From Xenopus tropicalis (taxonomy: Eukaryota > Chordata > Amphibia > Anura > Pipidae), in the NCBI RefSeq assembly GCF_000004195.4, contig NC_030679.2:32415712-32479711 (forward strand): a DNA stretch of 64,000 nt, written 5' to 3'. The first letter of the stretch is position 1. Each line of letters opens with the position of its first letter. Under the pieces are notes generated by a model. It had not been told where the DNA came from. It searched no databases and was given only the letters and a program-made list of their open reading frames with translations. The position numbers and the translations under genes were made by a program. Shown here in pieces: positions 11,739 through 24,272 of this stretch.

Positions 11739-13149
11739 ATAAGGTAGTGTCAAAAGCACATAAGACACTGTAAATGGGTCAATTAATTATAAAAAGTAAA
11801 TGTATAAAAATACAATGTGTAAGAACAACATACTGCTTAAATAGAATCTTGCAATGTATAGCAAACTGTAAATGCAAACAGAACAAAATTCACTGATCTC
11901 TATATGAAAACAAATGTTTAATTTAGAATCCATGCCTTAAATTAAATCCTGCTGCTTTAGTGATAAAGAAAAGACTAATGAAACTGTAAAGGCAATTACT
12001 TCAGACATATTAAAGTAAAATATATGCATTAAAGCCCATAAATAGCTGCAAAATACCCACAGACTATTGATACCAAAAGGGAATCACCACTGCAAATGCT
12101 GGAGATGTTAATTGCATTAACAACATTTTAAGCAATCATCAACTCACTTCTCAGATTAATTTACTCCCTACTGTCAGTTTTAAGAACCCATCAAGCAGAT
12201 CTTTCGCCATATAAAATCACACGGCCACAGGATGCAGGCTTTCATATTAGGCAGAGGGGCTTCTAATATCCTTATAAATTGCAGTAGGGGGTACATTGCC
12301 CTCAATAATATACATCTCACTGTGTTCGAAAACAGAAGTTAAAGACATCATAAAACCCATTTCCCGAATTGTAAGCATGCTGCTACTTAAATTCATGGGC
12401 AACTGCTTCCATATTATTTAAAATGTTGTTTCAGGAGGCAAGGCAATAATGCCTATGATTTACTTTGGAATGGAAACAGTTAATTCTATCTGCGTGCAAT
12501 TTCTTCAGCTATATTGTGACATTGCTCAAGTAAATCCAGACTGATGCATGTACAACTTGAATTCTTATGGTGGAAGGTATCACAGGAATAACAACCCATA
12601 TTAACAAATAGCATTTCATTGTCACTTTTTTTAAAGCCATCTGATGACTGCATGTATGGGTAATTAGACCTGTAGCAAACCCTGCAACTTTTATTAGATC
12701 GTCCCAGCCTGTAAAAGAACTATCAGACGTGCAAAGTGCTGTTTCCTAGGCCTAGTTTGGACACCAAGTTGAGAATGGTAATCGTGTCCATATATACTCT
12801 TTGGCAACTTGCAGGGAGCACCTATGTGCCCAGCTTACCAACTTATTAACAATAAGGCACTTATTGACACAAAGTAACCCTGAAACTACCACCAGCCTGA
12901 ACTTTTTAGTAGCTCCTTGGTTCTCCTAGCAGGTTCAGCATGTATTATTTCCTTAGTTCCCTTATCAGGTTTACAGCTAAAACTGACAGCATGTCTATTG
13001 AAAGCTAATGCTGTTATTAACACTGGGGAATCTATATCAATTTGCCAAAATGAATAATAGTCCGCAATTATGTTGGAATATTGGGGAAAAATGCTGCGTT
13101 GTTGGTAAAAAGCCATAGAGCATTGATACTGATTAGAAAAAAGGAGGTT
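11739..13149. other. Unassigned, largely repeat-free sequence
   Basis: Unique-looking sequence without gene or transposon signatures. 12160-12600 is complex, non-repetitive and could hold conserved regulatory DNA, but that needs an alignment. Confidence 0.45.
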
Positions 13150-13520
13150 CCATCTTAATATTTGGAAAGGGTTCTTTTTGAGAGCTTAAGTTAAGACATT
13201 CTGTCCCCAAATTAGTCGTACTGGCTGATACATTAGATAGCTTCTAGAAGGGGTTGGATGGCTTTTTAGCACGTGAGGTAATACAGGGCTATTGAAAATA
13301 GCTTTTAGTACAAGTTAGTCCAGAGACTGGTGTAATTGCCAACTTGGAATCAGGAAGGATTTTTTTTCTTCTGAGGCAAATTGTAGAGGCATTATTTGTT
13401 TTTTTTGCCTTCTTCTAGATCAATAAGCAGTTAGGCAGGTTTCATATAGATATAAATGGTTGAACTCGATTGACTTGTGTCTTTTTTTAACCTAACTTAC
13501 TATGTTACTATGGTACTATG
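13150..13520 (+). repeat. Dispersed frog repeat ending in TTGAACTCGATTGACTTGTG
   Basis: AATCAGGAAGGATTTTTTTT, CTTCTGAGGCAAATTGTAGA, TTTTGCCTTCTTCTAGATCA and a tail GGTTGAACTCGATTGACTTG..AACCTAACTTACTATGTTAC. This tail recurs reversed at about 41890 and forward at 32640. I cannot name the transposon class. Confidence 0.55.
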
Positions 13521-15129
13521 AAATTTATAGAGCTCTTTTGGGGCTTGCTCTCACTGGCACTCAGTAACGTACGAATATGAATTATGCGTACGTATGTGAG
13601 CCTTCCCCCACCCTTATGAATACTTCACTGACAAACCCAGGCAGTGCTGGGGCAAATGTATGTATTTGTACTCAATTTGGAGCACAAATACCTGTGCCTG
13701 TTATGCACTGTACAAGGCAGGGTATGAATGTGCAAAAAGCATAGCGGTTTTGCCTGTCTTTTTGCACTTTGCACCTGGCCCTGCACTGTATAAATAAGAC
13801 TTGAATTCTCGAAATGCTGCATAGATACTTGAAGTGTTGGTTGAGAATAACTGATTTGTTGTAGTGTCACTTTCCCCTGGATCCCATACCATCCGTAGAA
13901 TTAATAAATGAAGTAAAAGCATTCACAAGAAAATACTATAATGTCAAGCCAAGAAATTTCAGTAGCAAAAGAATTCCATGATTTACAAAATCAAAGGAAT
14001 GATGATTAAGCTGATAAATAATGGTACTGAAAAAAACCCAAAGATTCCTTTACTGAAATAAGCTGCCAGCTAAATATTCAGAGCTGCAAAAATGAACAAG
14101 ATGTTCTAAAGAAAAGAAGCTACAACTTCAGGAAGAAGAAGCACAGAGAATACACAATGGAATAGGACCGTAATGCGGCTAAACAATGACAGCAGCATTT
14201 AAAGTTAATTGAGCCCTTTAAATGATTTCCTTTTTCCATTTCTAAGTGAAATATGGACAATACGTCCATAAATGTAATTCTAACTGAGCAAACCCACCTT
14301 AAAAAGTCATATAGTATATGGTCTCCTTCCAAAGGAAACCTCTCAGCCATTACCCCCTGTTACAGTCTAAATATATTACAGTCTAAATATAAGAGAATAT
14401 TACCCCTCTGAGCTCTAAAACCTCTCTTAATCATTAATCTGGGGTTAAGGATTTGAACACATTTTTTTATAAGTAACCCATAGCAAGCAGTTAGAATTGT
14501 TGCACTGCCTGGTCTACTTTAGCTTAAATAATGTAAGCAAAAATCAAATTGTTTTTCCTTCAGGCAGCAGCCCCTGTATATCAGGTCCCTCCGCAGTGAA
14601 TAAGCACCATCAAGTTAGCAACATAAAAACTCTTTGCAACCAAGTGCATCTCTATTTACTAAGATGTCATACACATTTTTAGATCTTCTGATCCTGCCTC
14701 AATATCAGTGTTAATTACTGTGGTTTGGGATGAACGTGGTATTGTGCTGACCTCCAAACCTGATTTATGGTTTGCCTATTATAATGTTTCCTCCTGCACC
14801 ACCATCTTTTTGTACAAACTGTTATGATAACTGTAGTCATCTGTCAATGTAAAGTTCCCATTAGGCTACTGGCAGACATGGCTTATTCTTGGCCTGCGCA
14901 TAAATGCAGGCCAAGAACTCCTGTTATTTAAACAATTCAGCAGAAAGGGTTAATTTTGTAAAAGAACCACAGAGCAATTGTCTTCTTCCACTTGTTTATT
15001 CTGCTGTGGCCCCCAGGAAAAACATGCCCAGTAGAGGGAAAAAGCTGACTTTTGGCTTTAAGTCTGGCTTTTCATGACAGTGCAGCGTCAATTGTGCAGG
15101 CTTCCTTACCTTAGCTCTTTTTCCCCCAC
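13521..15129. other. Unassigned intergenic sequence
   Basis: No gene or clear repeat. Open frames at 13625-13922 and 14120-14350 (minus) lack domains. Confidence 0.5.
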
Positions 15130-15660
15130 CCCTGGTACCTGAGAGACAATAATGACGTCCAGGATGGGATATAACAGGCCACAGCTTTATTAACAGAAAA
15201 TATGTAAATATATAAATACAAAATAATTTATAAAATGATCAACATTTTAATAATAATCATCCATGTTATGCCCATTGGAATGCTTGGCCACCAACCATGG
15301 CTGCCTGCCATGCCAGCCACCTTCCGCAGCAGCTTCAGGTGGGCAAGTGAGAGCAGGCAACCAGAATCCACTACTCTCCTGGGTCCCTTGTCCAAGGAGG
15401 TTATCATACACCTTTTGACACCCATGTGCCAAAACTGGGGCTTAGCCCCCACCTTCCAGCAAGTATTCCTACCGCAAGCTGTGACAGCATAAACGAACCC
15501 CTCCCCAACCCGGTCCACCTTGCTTATATTCAACGGCGGGCGGGTGGGTGGGACAATGCTCCTTGACTTTCCATGAGGTAATGGTACCGCCTCTTCCTCT
15601 GCTGTTAGCTTCCCTATCCTGGTCCCTCCTCTTACTTTACAAACCCTCCTTCTCCCTGTC
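15130..15660 (-). mobile_element. Possible solo LTR or retroelement fragment
   Basis: On the minus strand there is a TATA-like GAATATAAGCA near 15525 and, about 330 nt later, TTAATAAAGCTGTGGCC (AATAAA near 15190). Promoter plus polyadenylation signal in this order and distance is what an LTR has, and the block is much GC-richer than its flanks. TG..CA ends and a target duplication were not found. The 101-codon minus frame and 85-codon plus frame inside are unsupported as proteins. Confidence 0.3.
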
Positions 15661-16033
15661 CTAGCCTGTATTAATTAACCCCTTCCACTCCCCCTGCTGT
15701 TCCTAGCACCGTCAAGGCTCCTGCTACCTTATAGTTATGGAGCACCCTTCTGCTGCACATGTGCACCCACAAAGAAAAAGTGAAAATTTCAACATGGTGA
15801 TCTAAAGTATTACCCCAGGCTGGTGCAGTTTTCAGCTAACAGGAGCACTGGCCAAGGGTATCAAATAAGCCATTATAATCACAGGGGTTCGGGGGTGACT
15901 AGCATCTGGCACCTCGAGTGATATAACTTTCCTTCTTTAATCTCCTTTGGTGCTGCCATGCTGTTTTGTCACATATTAAGCTCCCTGTCTTATTTTTCCT
16001 GAACTTTAATCCCTCCTGCCTAAGTGATCTTCT

Positions 16034-16036
<3 letters not shown>

Positions 16037-16070
<34 letters not shown>

Positions 16071-16080
16071 TATATATATA
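16037..16080. repeat. (TA)n microsatellite
   Basis: About 16 TA units, a short CAG interruption, then more TA. It creates the isoleucine/tyrosine-rich end of a spurious minus-strand frame. Confidence 0.9.
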
Positions 16081-17128
16081 ATGAGGTATAGGTCAGTTAA
16101 TCTAGATTGTTTGCAAGGGAGTTCCTCTATTATTTTATAGGGTAACTCTGATTGAATTGTCAGCAGCCTGCTGCAGAACGTAATCAATGACAAGGATGAA
16201 AAAGCAGAGCCAAAATCATTCACCCGTGTGTAACACCAGTCTTGTCTTTAAATTTCAGGTCATTGTAACCCAGTCTGGAAATAAAAGTGTTGTAGAAGCT
16301 TTTGATGAATTGCACCAAGTGTTGTGGAATGTTCTCTAGATTTGTCAGGGACTTCGAGTGCTCTCAAAAACTTCCATGCAGATGACAAATTTGATATATA
16401 GCTGCCTTTTGTATTCTATTCATCAGTCATTCATTTTATGCAACGGGGAGTGTTAATCAGTAATTCCCTCCCTCTGCCAAACCCTGCCCTCTTTTTCCTG
16501 AGCCTTCCATTTACCTCCTCTGATATGTGCTGTGCCTCATAATCATTCTGCCTAATATTATGCTGGAGGCACGATTCCATGCCAATTATTACACTCCATC
16601 TCAGGCATTCTATACATTCAGTGGATTTCCTTCTCCTTTTTAGTTGTAAGTTTTCACTGCTTGTCTTTGACCAGGGCAGTTGAGGTGACTCTGTACCACA
16701 GTTCCGCATCTCCATTATTCATAATGCAAGGTTGTCCTTAAAAGCTTTTCTGTTCTTACCCTTCTCTTCACAACTTACTGTGCTTAACATTACTGTTAAA
16801 TGTTTCTTTTTTTCAACAAAGTTCATAACCCTTGGCAGGTTTCAGTTCTGTTCTGCTTCATATTTTATTATTTATTTATATTCTTCTCCTAGCTACTCTC
16901 ACAAGTTGTGTACATAGGTCAATATATAACCCACAGTCAGTAGTGAAACTTGCCTCTAGTAACTCAAACCACTAGGCAGACAATTAGAGGTTGGAAACAG
17001 GTATTGGACTAGACAAAATATACCAAGACCAGAATTACAAAATGGGGCCCATAATGGGCAAGGGAAGAGATCCAGACTGAGGTGTATTTGGACAGGGACT
17101 GGTGAAAACATTTGGGCTATTACCCCTA
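16081..17128. other. Unassigned intergenic sequence
   Basis: No feature recognised. A 94-codon minus frame at 16431-16715 has no known domain. Confidence 0.5.
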
Positions 17129-17284
17129 TATGTAATGAAAAAAAAATACTCAGTTTGCCAGGAACAGTAACCTACAACAACCAATAAGATTATTTATTTT
17201 AAACTGGTGACCAGTAAATGCACTGTGCTAAATGGTTGCAATGGGTTACTGTTCCTAGGCAAACTTTGTGTTTTTTATTACATA
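17129..17284. mobile_element. Short MITE with about 40-bp imperfect inverted ends
   Basis: The left arm (TATGTAATG.., CTCAGTTTGCC, GGAACAGTAACC) is matched in reverse by the right arm (GGTTACTGTTCC, GGCAAACTTTGTG, CATTACATA analogue TTATTACATA). At 156 bp it is almost a fold-back. Superfamily not settled. Confidence 0.6.
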
Positions 17285-17415
17285 ACCTCTTAAGTTGCAC
17301 CTGCTGGTTAATGCAGTGTAGCTGAGAGTAGTAATCATCTCATCAAACATGGCTAGATATGGCAAACCATAATGCAGAATCCTACAGAAACCTGCTCTTT
17401 GACTCTGTAGACTAA

Positions 17416-17555
17416 GGGGTGTATCTTTTTAACACTGGAAACACACATCACCAAGTTTTCTTACTTGTGGGTGGCTGTTCAAATCTAATTGCTGATTGGT
17501 TGCTATGGGCAACATCACCAATGATGTTTGTCTCCAGTGTTAATAAATATTCCCG
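17416..17555. mobile_element. Short MITE with TAA target duplication
   Basis: TAA|GGGGTGTATCTTTTTAACAC at the left is mirrored by CCAGTGTTAATAAATATTCCCG|TAA at the right, giving inverted ends and 3-bp TAA flanks as in PIF/Harbinger. The interior CTAATTGCTGATTGGTTGCT is typical of frog MITEs. It is 140 bp and related in its ends to the 53-bp element at 22427. Confidence 0.65.
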
Positions 17556-17558
17556 TAA

Positions 17559-18815
17559 TGTTAAATAGTCACAGAGCACAAAGTCCTAGGTTCACTGTGG
17601 ACAATTACCAGACCCAGAGCAGACTGCATTTTACACTGATACAAGGTGGTGGCCACTATTAACACTGGTCACTCCTCGCTTTTATCATCAATTTGATTCC
17701 TATTTCTCCCACTGCATGAACACAATATCGGCTTACAACTATATAGATGTGGGAACCAAATACTTCCTATGACAACTTTGTTTATGATATAGAATGCAAC
17801 AAGTCTATCTCCACATTCATGATATCATTCTTGTGTTAATCTTCTAAACATTTGCATTCATTCGGTCCATTATATTGATGAATAGCTCTGTATCATTCTA
17901 GACTTGATCACAGAATATACCCTTTTTCTGCACTTACAGTTGCTGATAAATAAGACTGGATCAGGGATAGGCTAAAATAACTCCTCTTTAGTGTTGATGC
18001 ATTCTGTCTGCTTTCCATTGGCTTCCAATATATAATACATTTTTTTCATCCTTTTTTTCTGGATGACTGCTACTCCCTTATGTATCTCTTCCCTAATACA
18101 TTATAGCTGTTATACAGCCCTCATATTTATATTTCATCTTCCTTTCCTGATACATGTTTTGTACAATTTAAAATACAATGTTGATGTTGGCTTTAGCAGT
18201 GTTCAGTGCTTCTTTTATTGCTTCTCTTATTGTAGTAGCTTCTTTAATGGTTTTTACAGATATCAGTCATACAGAAGTCTTTGAATGAGCCTTGGAATTA
18301 CCACCAGACACAGTTGAAGAATAGTTCCTTAAATTGAGTCAGGGTTGTTATATTATAAGTCTAACCACAGTATGTGAAGGACAGGTAGATTACTTTAGGT
18401 CTGGCCTCTACATTTTGACTTACCTGGCAAGGGCGGGTACTAGGGACACAAGGTCAGCCAGTGTAGTTCTCATTGTCATTGAGATACACAAACCCCTCAA
18501 CCACACCAAGGGGGTTATCCATCTAATCCACTGAAATGCAGGTAGTCAGATTCTTTACTTTTTAGTTCAAATAGCAAAGAAACAAATGAATTCTAGTTTA
18601 AAAATGTAGAAAAGTAATTATGCATGCTTACACGCACACTACTTTCTTATCAATTAAGATAGAAAATATAGATTATTCATTTTGTGTTCAAACCGGTTAC
18701 TGTGTAATTACCGTGTGCTCTGTTGCATGACCTGCATGATATTTTTTTAGCGCAAGTAGAAAATGATTGTAGAAAACAGATGTGGGGTCCATCCTTCAAG
18801 GTCATGCAGACTGTA
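17559..18815. other. Unassigned intergenic sequence
   Basis: No gene or transposon end recognised. Confidence 0.5.
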
Positions 18816-19850
18816 TTAAAGGAAAACTAAACCCCCTGAATGATATTATTATTATATTAAGTGGCCTATTAAAAAAATCTTTCCGAACTGGAATAAATAT
18901 ATACATATTTTCCCTGGAGCCACCATTTTGTGATGGACTGGGTGCTCCCTCAGAGATCCCATGAGGGGGCTGGTCCATGTTCCCTGGCAACATGTTTTAT
19001 TAGCAATTTATCCTGTGCAAGGTTTGTAAGTTTTAGGTTTATGATCATCTGTGGGTTCTATATATTATGCATCTCTAGTCATATTTGTCATAGGCTGGCA
19101 CATTCAAGCTTTTTGTGTTGTAGTTGTTAGAAGAAATTATGCCTAACTAAAACTATTGTCTTACTGGCTGATCCTCTCCTTCTGTAGCTTTTATAGGGAA
19201 TTGATCACCAACACCTATTATTAAAGGCAGAAGACCACCAATAAAGGCATGGGTGTGGGGGGTATTAAAAACACATGGAAGTCTTTTTTTTTGCAGACTT
19301 CCATGTGGTTATAGCACCCCATCACCCATTCATTTAAGACCAACTCCAGGCATTTCCAAGTATGTTCTATTGGATTTGGCCCTAACCAAAGTCTGTTGGA
19401 TAGACTATTGATTCTGTTTTTGTTTTTGTGCTGAATAATTTATAGGACAATATGCAGTAGCTTTATACAGCTCTTTTTTAACCTGTCATTTTGTGATGGG
19501 CTGGGTGCTCCCTCAGAGATCCCATGACCAGAAATAATGCAGTTTTAACTGGAAGAGGAAGAAGTGTTGGAGCAAAAGACACAGCTCTGTCCATTCATTG
19601 GCTGAAGTGACCTGACATGTTTGTATGTCCTTGGTTTGTTTGTTTGCATCATAAATCATATGATCATAGGGAGCAGCCCTTAGTACTTAAAATGGCAGTT
19701 TCCTATTTAGGATTACCGAGTGGCACAAACTACTTAAAAAGTATATTTTAATGAAAATGGTTTATTTAGAAGAAGCAGGGTTTTACATATGAGCTGGTTT
19801 ATGTGAAATATATTTACCTACATTGTTTGAGGTCATAGTTTCCCTTTCAT
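18816..19850 (+). mobile_element. T2-type MITE, interrupted by a 523-bp insertion
   Basis: It starts TTAAAGGAAAACTAAACCCC and ends CATAGTTTCCCTTTCA (a mutated CCTTTAA). Interior landmarks GAGCCACCATTTTGTGATGG, CAGAAATAATGCAGTTTTAA, GAAGCAGGGTTTTACATATG are shared with the copies at 27530 and 43781. The element is split at 18965-19487 by foreign sequence flanked by a 40-bp direct repeat. Confidence 0.75.
18965..19487 (+). repeat. 523-bp dispersed repeat, copy 1, nested in T2
   Basis: It lies between two 40-bp copies of T2 sequence (18925-18964 and 19488-19527, one mismatch). A second copy is at 21619-22133. It contains a hairpin of 12-13 bp arms, CACATGGAAGTCT and AGACTTCCATGTG, around a T-rich loop near 19272-19309. 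It is non-coding; the family is not recognised. Confidence 0.7.
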
Positions 19851-20178
19851 GTTATCTATAATTTAAAGTATGATATTGTTTATAACTTTTCTGTCATAAC
19901 TTAGACCTTCATGACTGCTACTCTGACTCAGACACTCACAGCATTCAGTCTTGTCTTTAGCCTCAAACATCTGTTTTTGTGCATTCACATGCAATTTGGG
20001 GTGCTGAAAGAGGGACATAAATTAACTTGGGTGTAACGTTATACCTCCCCCAATGGGGGGAGAGAGGTGGGGACTTGTGTCCAGGGTCTGAATGTCTGAA
20101 TACACATTTTACTGGATACAAAATAATGTGCAGGTTAGGATTCTGACGGGTGGTGCCTATAAATATATCATGAGCAAC

Positions 20179-20335
20179 CAGGTCTGGGCAGAGATTCAAA
20201 ATGGGCCCGGGCATTTTATATACACAGAGGCCCAGACAGGAGTCCCACCAACCCACTAAATAGTGACTGTCTATGGCACCTTACAGCAGCCCCTCTGGCA
20301 TTTGCCAGAATCCCCAGATTGCCAGTCTGGACCTG
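20179..20335 (+). mobile_element. Short MITE, CAGGTCTGG-type ends (hAT-like)
   Basis: Left CAGGTCTGGGCAGAGATTC, interior CACAGAGGCCCAGACAGGAG and GGCACCTTACAGCAGCCCCT, right GATTGCCAGTCTGGACCTG. The ends are imperfect inverted repeats. No clear 8-bp duplication remains. Confidence 0.5.
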
Positions 20336-21017
20336 CAGGCAGCGCTGTATTTCTGGAATGGAATTAGGTCCCCCATTAATACAGCACTGGGGAAGGTGCA
20401 GGGCAGGGTGCAATATGCAAAATGGCCCTGTGTTTAGTAACTGACCCCCCAGTGTCCTAGCGGTCTAGACTCTTGTCTTTGACACAGTTGAAAATCATCT
20501 GCAAGGTGGTTGTTAAGATAAGGCAGCTGCACATTTTCAAAATATAGTATGTCATACTGGGAGCCAAAGATTACAAGGTTACACAAGGTAAGAAAGAAAA
20601 AAAAATAAAAGGTTGTGAAGTCTACAGTAAAACTATGCTATTTCTTCTGGGTCCTGTAAGAGATATGCAGAAATGGTTATTACAGTTTATTCTCTTTATT
20701 TATTATCATCTTTTGTATTTTGCATACACTTGACTTATATATTCAAAATGTATGCAAATACCCTCATAGGTTATGTGGAGCGGTGCCATTGACTTACCTA
20801 ATCATAATCATCTGTTACCAAAAACAATCTTACATTTGCATCAGGTAAATGGATCCTGTTTTTCACTTGAAATACTTTGTACCATCAAGTACCTTTGAAC
20901 AGCTGGACCCACTTGTATTGCTAATCTAAGAACCCATGTAAATATTTATATTGAGCCAGGCCTTCCTAGAATATCTTTCAACCTCCACTAAACTCAAATT
21001 TCCAATTCATCATTTGC
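20336..21017. other. Unassigned intergenic sequence
   Basis: No feature recognised. Confidence 0.5.
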
Positions 21018-21450
<433 letters not shown>

Positions 21451-21618
21451 GTTTTTAATGGTCCTCTATGGACATATTGCTGAAATAGGTGTATACCCTT
21501 TATTTCAGCATTAGTCACCTTCATGTTTAATCCCTTGTTTCATACAAAGGGATCATTCAAAGGCTAAGTAAAATATAATAGAATTACAACAGATTTTACT
21601 TAATTGACTACAAACAAG

Positions 21619-22133
21619 AGGGGCCTGGTCCATGTATGTTCCCTGGCAACATGTTTTATTAGCAATTTATCCTGTGCAAGGTTTGTAAGTTTTAGGTTTA
21701 TGATCATCTGGTGGTTCTATATATTATGCATCTCTGGTCATATTTGTCATAGGCTGGCGCATCCAAGCTTTTTGTGTTGTGGTTGTGGAAATGTAAAACT
21801 ATTAGTCTTACTGGCTGATCCTCTCCTGCTGTAGCTTTAATGGGGAATTGTTCACCAACACCTATTATTAAAGGCAGAAGACCACCAATAAAGGCATGGG
21901 TGTGGGGGTATTAAAAACACATGGAAGTCTTTTTTTCTGCAGACTTCCATGTGGTTGTAGCACCACACCACCCATTCATTTAAGACCAACTCAAGGCATT
22001 TCCAGGTATGTTCTATGGGATTAGGCCCTTTGTTGGAAAGACTATTGATTCTATATTTGTTTTTGTGCTGAATAACTTATAGGACAATAAATATGTAGTA
22101 GCTTTATGCAGCTCTTATTTAGCCTGTCATAAA
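21619..22133 (+). repeat. 523-bp dispersed repeat, copy 2
   Basis: It matches 18968-19487 over its length with small indels: CCCTGGCAACATGTTTTATT, GGTTTATGATCATCTG, the hairpin CATGGAAGTC..GACTTCCATG, and the end AGCCTGTCAT. A 17-bp segment (AGAAGAAATTATGCCTA region) of copy 1 is missing here. Flanks differ from copy 1, so the shared segment marks the element's approximate ends. Confidence 0.75.
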
Positions 22134-22426
22134 GTAATTATCTTTATGGTGGAGAAACCCACAGTTTACTCTTGTTGCAGACAGGGCATCAACTCTGTTT
22201 GCAATATGTGAGCAAACCTCACTAATTCAGGAAATAAATGAGAAGAAACTGTTTTAATACAAATTCCTATGATATTTATTCATTCAATGGCAGGCTGAGA
22301 AACGGGCCTGAAAAATGTAAATTATGTGATAAGGTGGCAAAAAAATATGGCAAAGTCTGTAAATAAAGAACTTGATGTATTGCTGAATTACAAGACATAG
22401 AACAATTGCTCATTTTAGTACATTAA

Positions 22427-22479
22427 GGGGCATATTTATTATAGTGATGTTGGCTTACACTGTATAATAAATATGCCCC
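22427..22479. mobile_element. Minimal 53-bp MITE with TAA target duplication
   Basis: TAA|GGGGCATATTTATTATA and TATAATAAATATGCCCC|TAA: 17-bp perfect inverted ends with only 19 bp between them, flanked by TAA on both sides. Confidence 0.75.
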
Positions 22480-23449
22480 TAAGTTAAAGTCATAACAGGC
22501 ACAAAGTTCTAGCAGCCAACTAGACGACTGCTTGCAAGCAACAGTCAGTAAATGTACCTGCTGACTGATAAGCAAACTTTTCACTGATTCGTTCACATTA
22601 GCTCCATACAACCTTATATAATTTGCTATAAAAGTGTTTTCTTTTCCCTGAAGTATTTTTAGGATGTGGATATTAAATTCCTGCTTTGTTAACAGATGCC
22701 TTTTGTCTTCACAATAAAGTGATAGATACTGGAGTTTCAAGACAGTTTCATTTCATCTCAGTAAAACAGAAGCATATTCATTTCCCAGGATATTATTTTT
22801 GGGACTAACATTAACTTCCTCCATTTTTTATGTTAACATATATGTCAGGAGCGCTCTGGCACTATTGCCTCATAGTGGGGTTAACAGCCATGAACTGTTA
22901 TTAATTATTGCCTGTGGATGCCTGGAGCAAATGTGCAGCTGTGTATAATAATGAACATTGTTGTAATAATACTGCCAGTTGAAATTTTTATTGATATAAA
23001 CAGTTTCATAAGTAAGATACTTCCTTCATTTATCATGTTGCGCATTTTAGAGAAGTATTTTTTTATCTATGTTACTAAAAAGTGGCACAATAAAAAATAC
23101 TGGGACCACTTTGTGGGGTAAAAGTGCGCTTGTAATGTTTGTGAGTAAGTGTTAACCAAGGACTGGCCACCTCAGTCCAATTCCTAATGATATGAGTGGA
23201 AACAGGACTGCCATCAGAAATCAAGGGGTCCTGTACGACAACATTTTCTGGGGCCCCCACCCCACAGTACAAAGGGTACACAAAACATGATTGCTAAAAC
23301 ATTGGTTGCCAGGTCCCACTACTTAACAGAGAGGTCATTGATGACAACTAAAGTTCATTGGTGGCCATTCCTAAAAGGTGAAGACATAGGTGACCAGGGG
23401 GAAAAAGAAACATTGGAGTTGAGTGTAACTTAAAGTTCAGCAGGAGGTC
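22480..23449. other. Unassigned; small repeat debris near 23230
   Basis: No gene seen. A GGGGCCCCCACCCC segment near 23250 resembles frog repeat ends but no element can be delimited. Confidence 0.4.
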
Positions 23450-23670
23450 TTCTTCCTCCCACTTCTTTGTCTTTCTCTGGCGGCTCCTTCTATGCAGAAT
23501 CTTTGTCCTACTCCAAGAGCTGCTTAATCCTACTCAGATGGCTTTTTCATCCTTCTCCAGTGGCTTCTTTGTTCTTCTCTGCCCACTTCTTCGTTCTTCT
23601 CTGATGGCTTTATAATTTTTTTCCGTTGACTTCTTAATTCGTCTCTGAAGGCTTTTTCATCCTGATCCGG
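23450..23670. repeat. Diverged 22-bp minisatellite
   Basis: About 8-9 successive units of the form TCxGxTGGCTTCTTcaTyCTTC, e.g. TCCAGTGGCTTCTTTGTTCTTC and TCTGCCCACTTCTTCGTTCTTC in tandem. Pyrimidine-rich plus strand; units differ at several positions but keep the 22-bp spacing. Confidence 0.75.
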
Positions 23671-23932
23671 TGGTGGCAGCAGAAGCAGATTCTTCTTTGT
23701 CCAATCATATTAGCTGCAGGCTAGCAATGAATTAAATGAATGAGGTAAGGTAAAGTGCAGTACAGCCAGGCTTCTCTTGTAAGTAGAAATCCACTGGACC
23801 AGGAATAACTGTTCCCCCTGTGCCAGCCTGATGGTGGCCCCGAGTGGCAGATTTTATCTTGGTGAAAACTAACTGTGCAAATGCACCAGTGTATTTTCCC
23901 AATACATCTGTAAGGGGGCAAACTCTCTAGAG

Positions 23933-24264
23933 CAGGGATACCAAATCGTTTTTACTCCTGAGCCACACTCTGATCTAAAAAGTGTTGGTGAGCCACACAA
24001 GCATGAAAAAAGTTATTTGGGGTGCCAAATAAGGGCTGTGATTGGCTATTTGGTAGGCTATTTGGTAGGCTATTTGGCTATTTGGTAGGCCCATGCAGAC
24101 TGCTGGTCTGCAGAAGGCTCTGCTTGGAGTAAACTGTGTCTCTGTGCTTCCAAAGCTTGCTTCCGAGCCAGAAATGCAAAACTGGGAACCTACTTAAGGA
24201 TACTGGGAGTAACATCATAGGGGGTAGTGAGCCACTGGTTGGGGAGCAGAACAGGGTATCCCTA
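23933..24264. mobile_element. hAT-type MITE with 8-bp target duplication
   Basis: CAGGGATACC at the left and GGTATCCCTA at the right, flanked by CTCTAGAG (23925-23932) and CTCTAGAT (24265-24272), 7 of 8 identical. The interior includes GAGCCACACAAGCATGAAAA and GTGATTGGCTATTTGGTAGG, the latter locally triplicated (24049-24090). It is related to copies at 39962 and 48697. Confidence 0.8.
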
Positions 24265-24272
24265 CTCTAGAT

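Noticed and set aside
15228..15533. 101-codon minus-strand frame as a protein gene
   Set aside because: It lies in a GC-rich, possibly LTR-like block with TATA and AATAAA signals; no domain is seen and an overlapping plus-strand frame is equally long.
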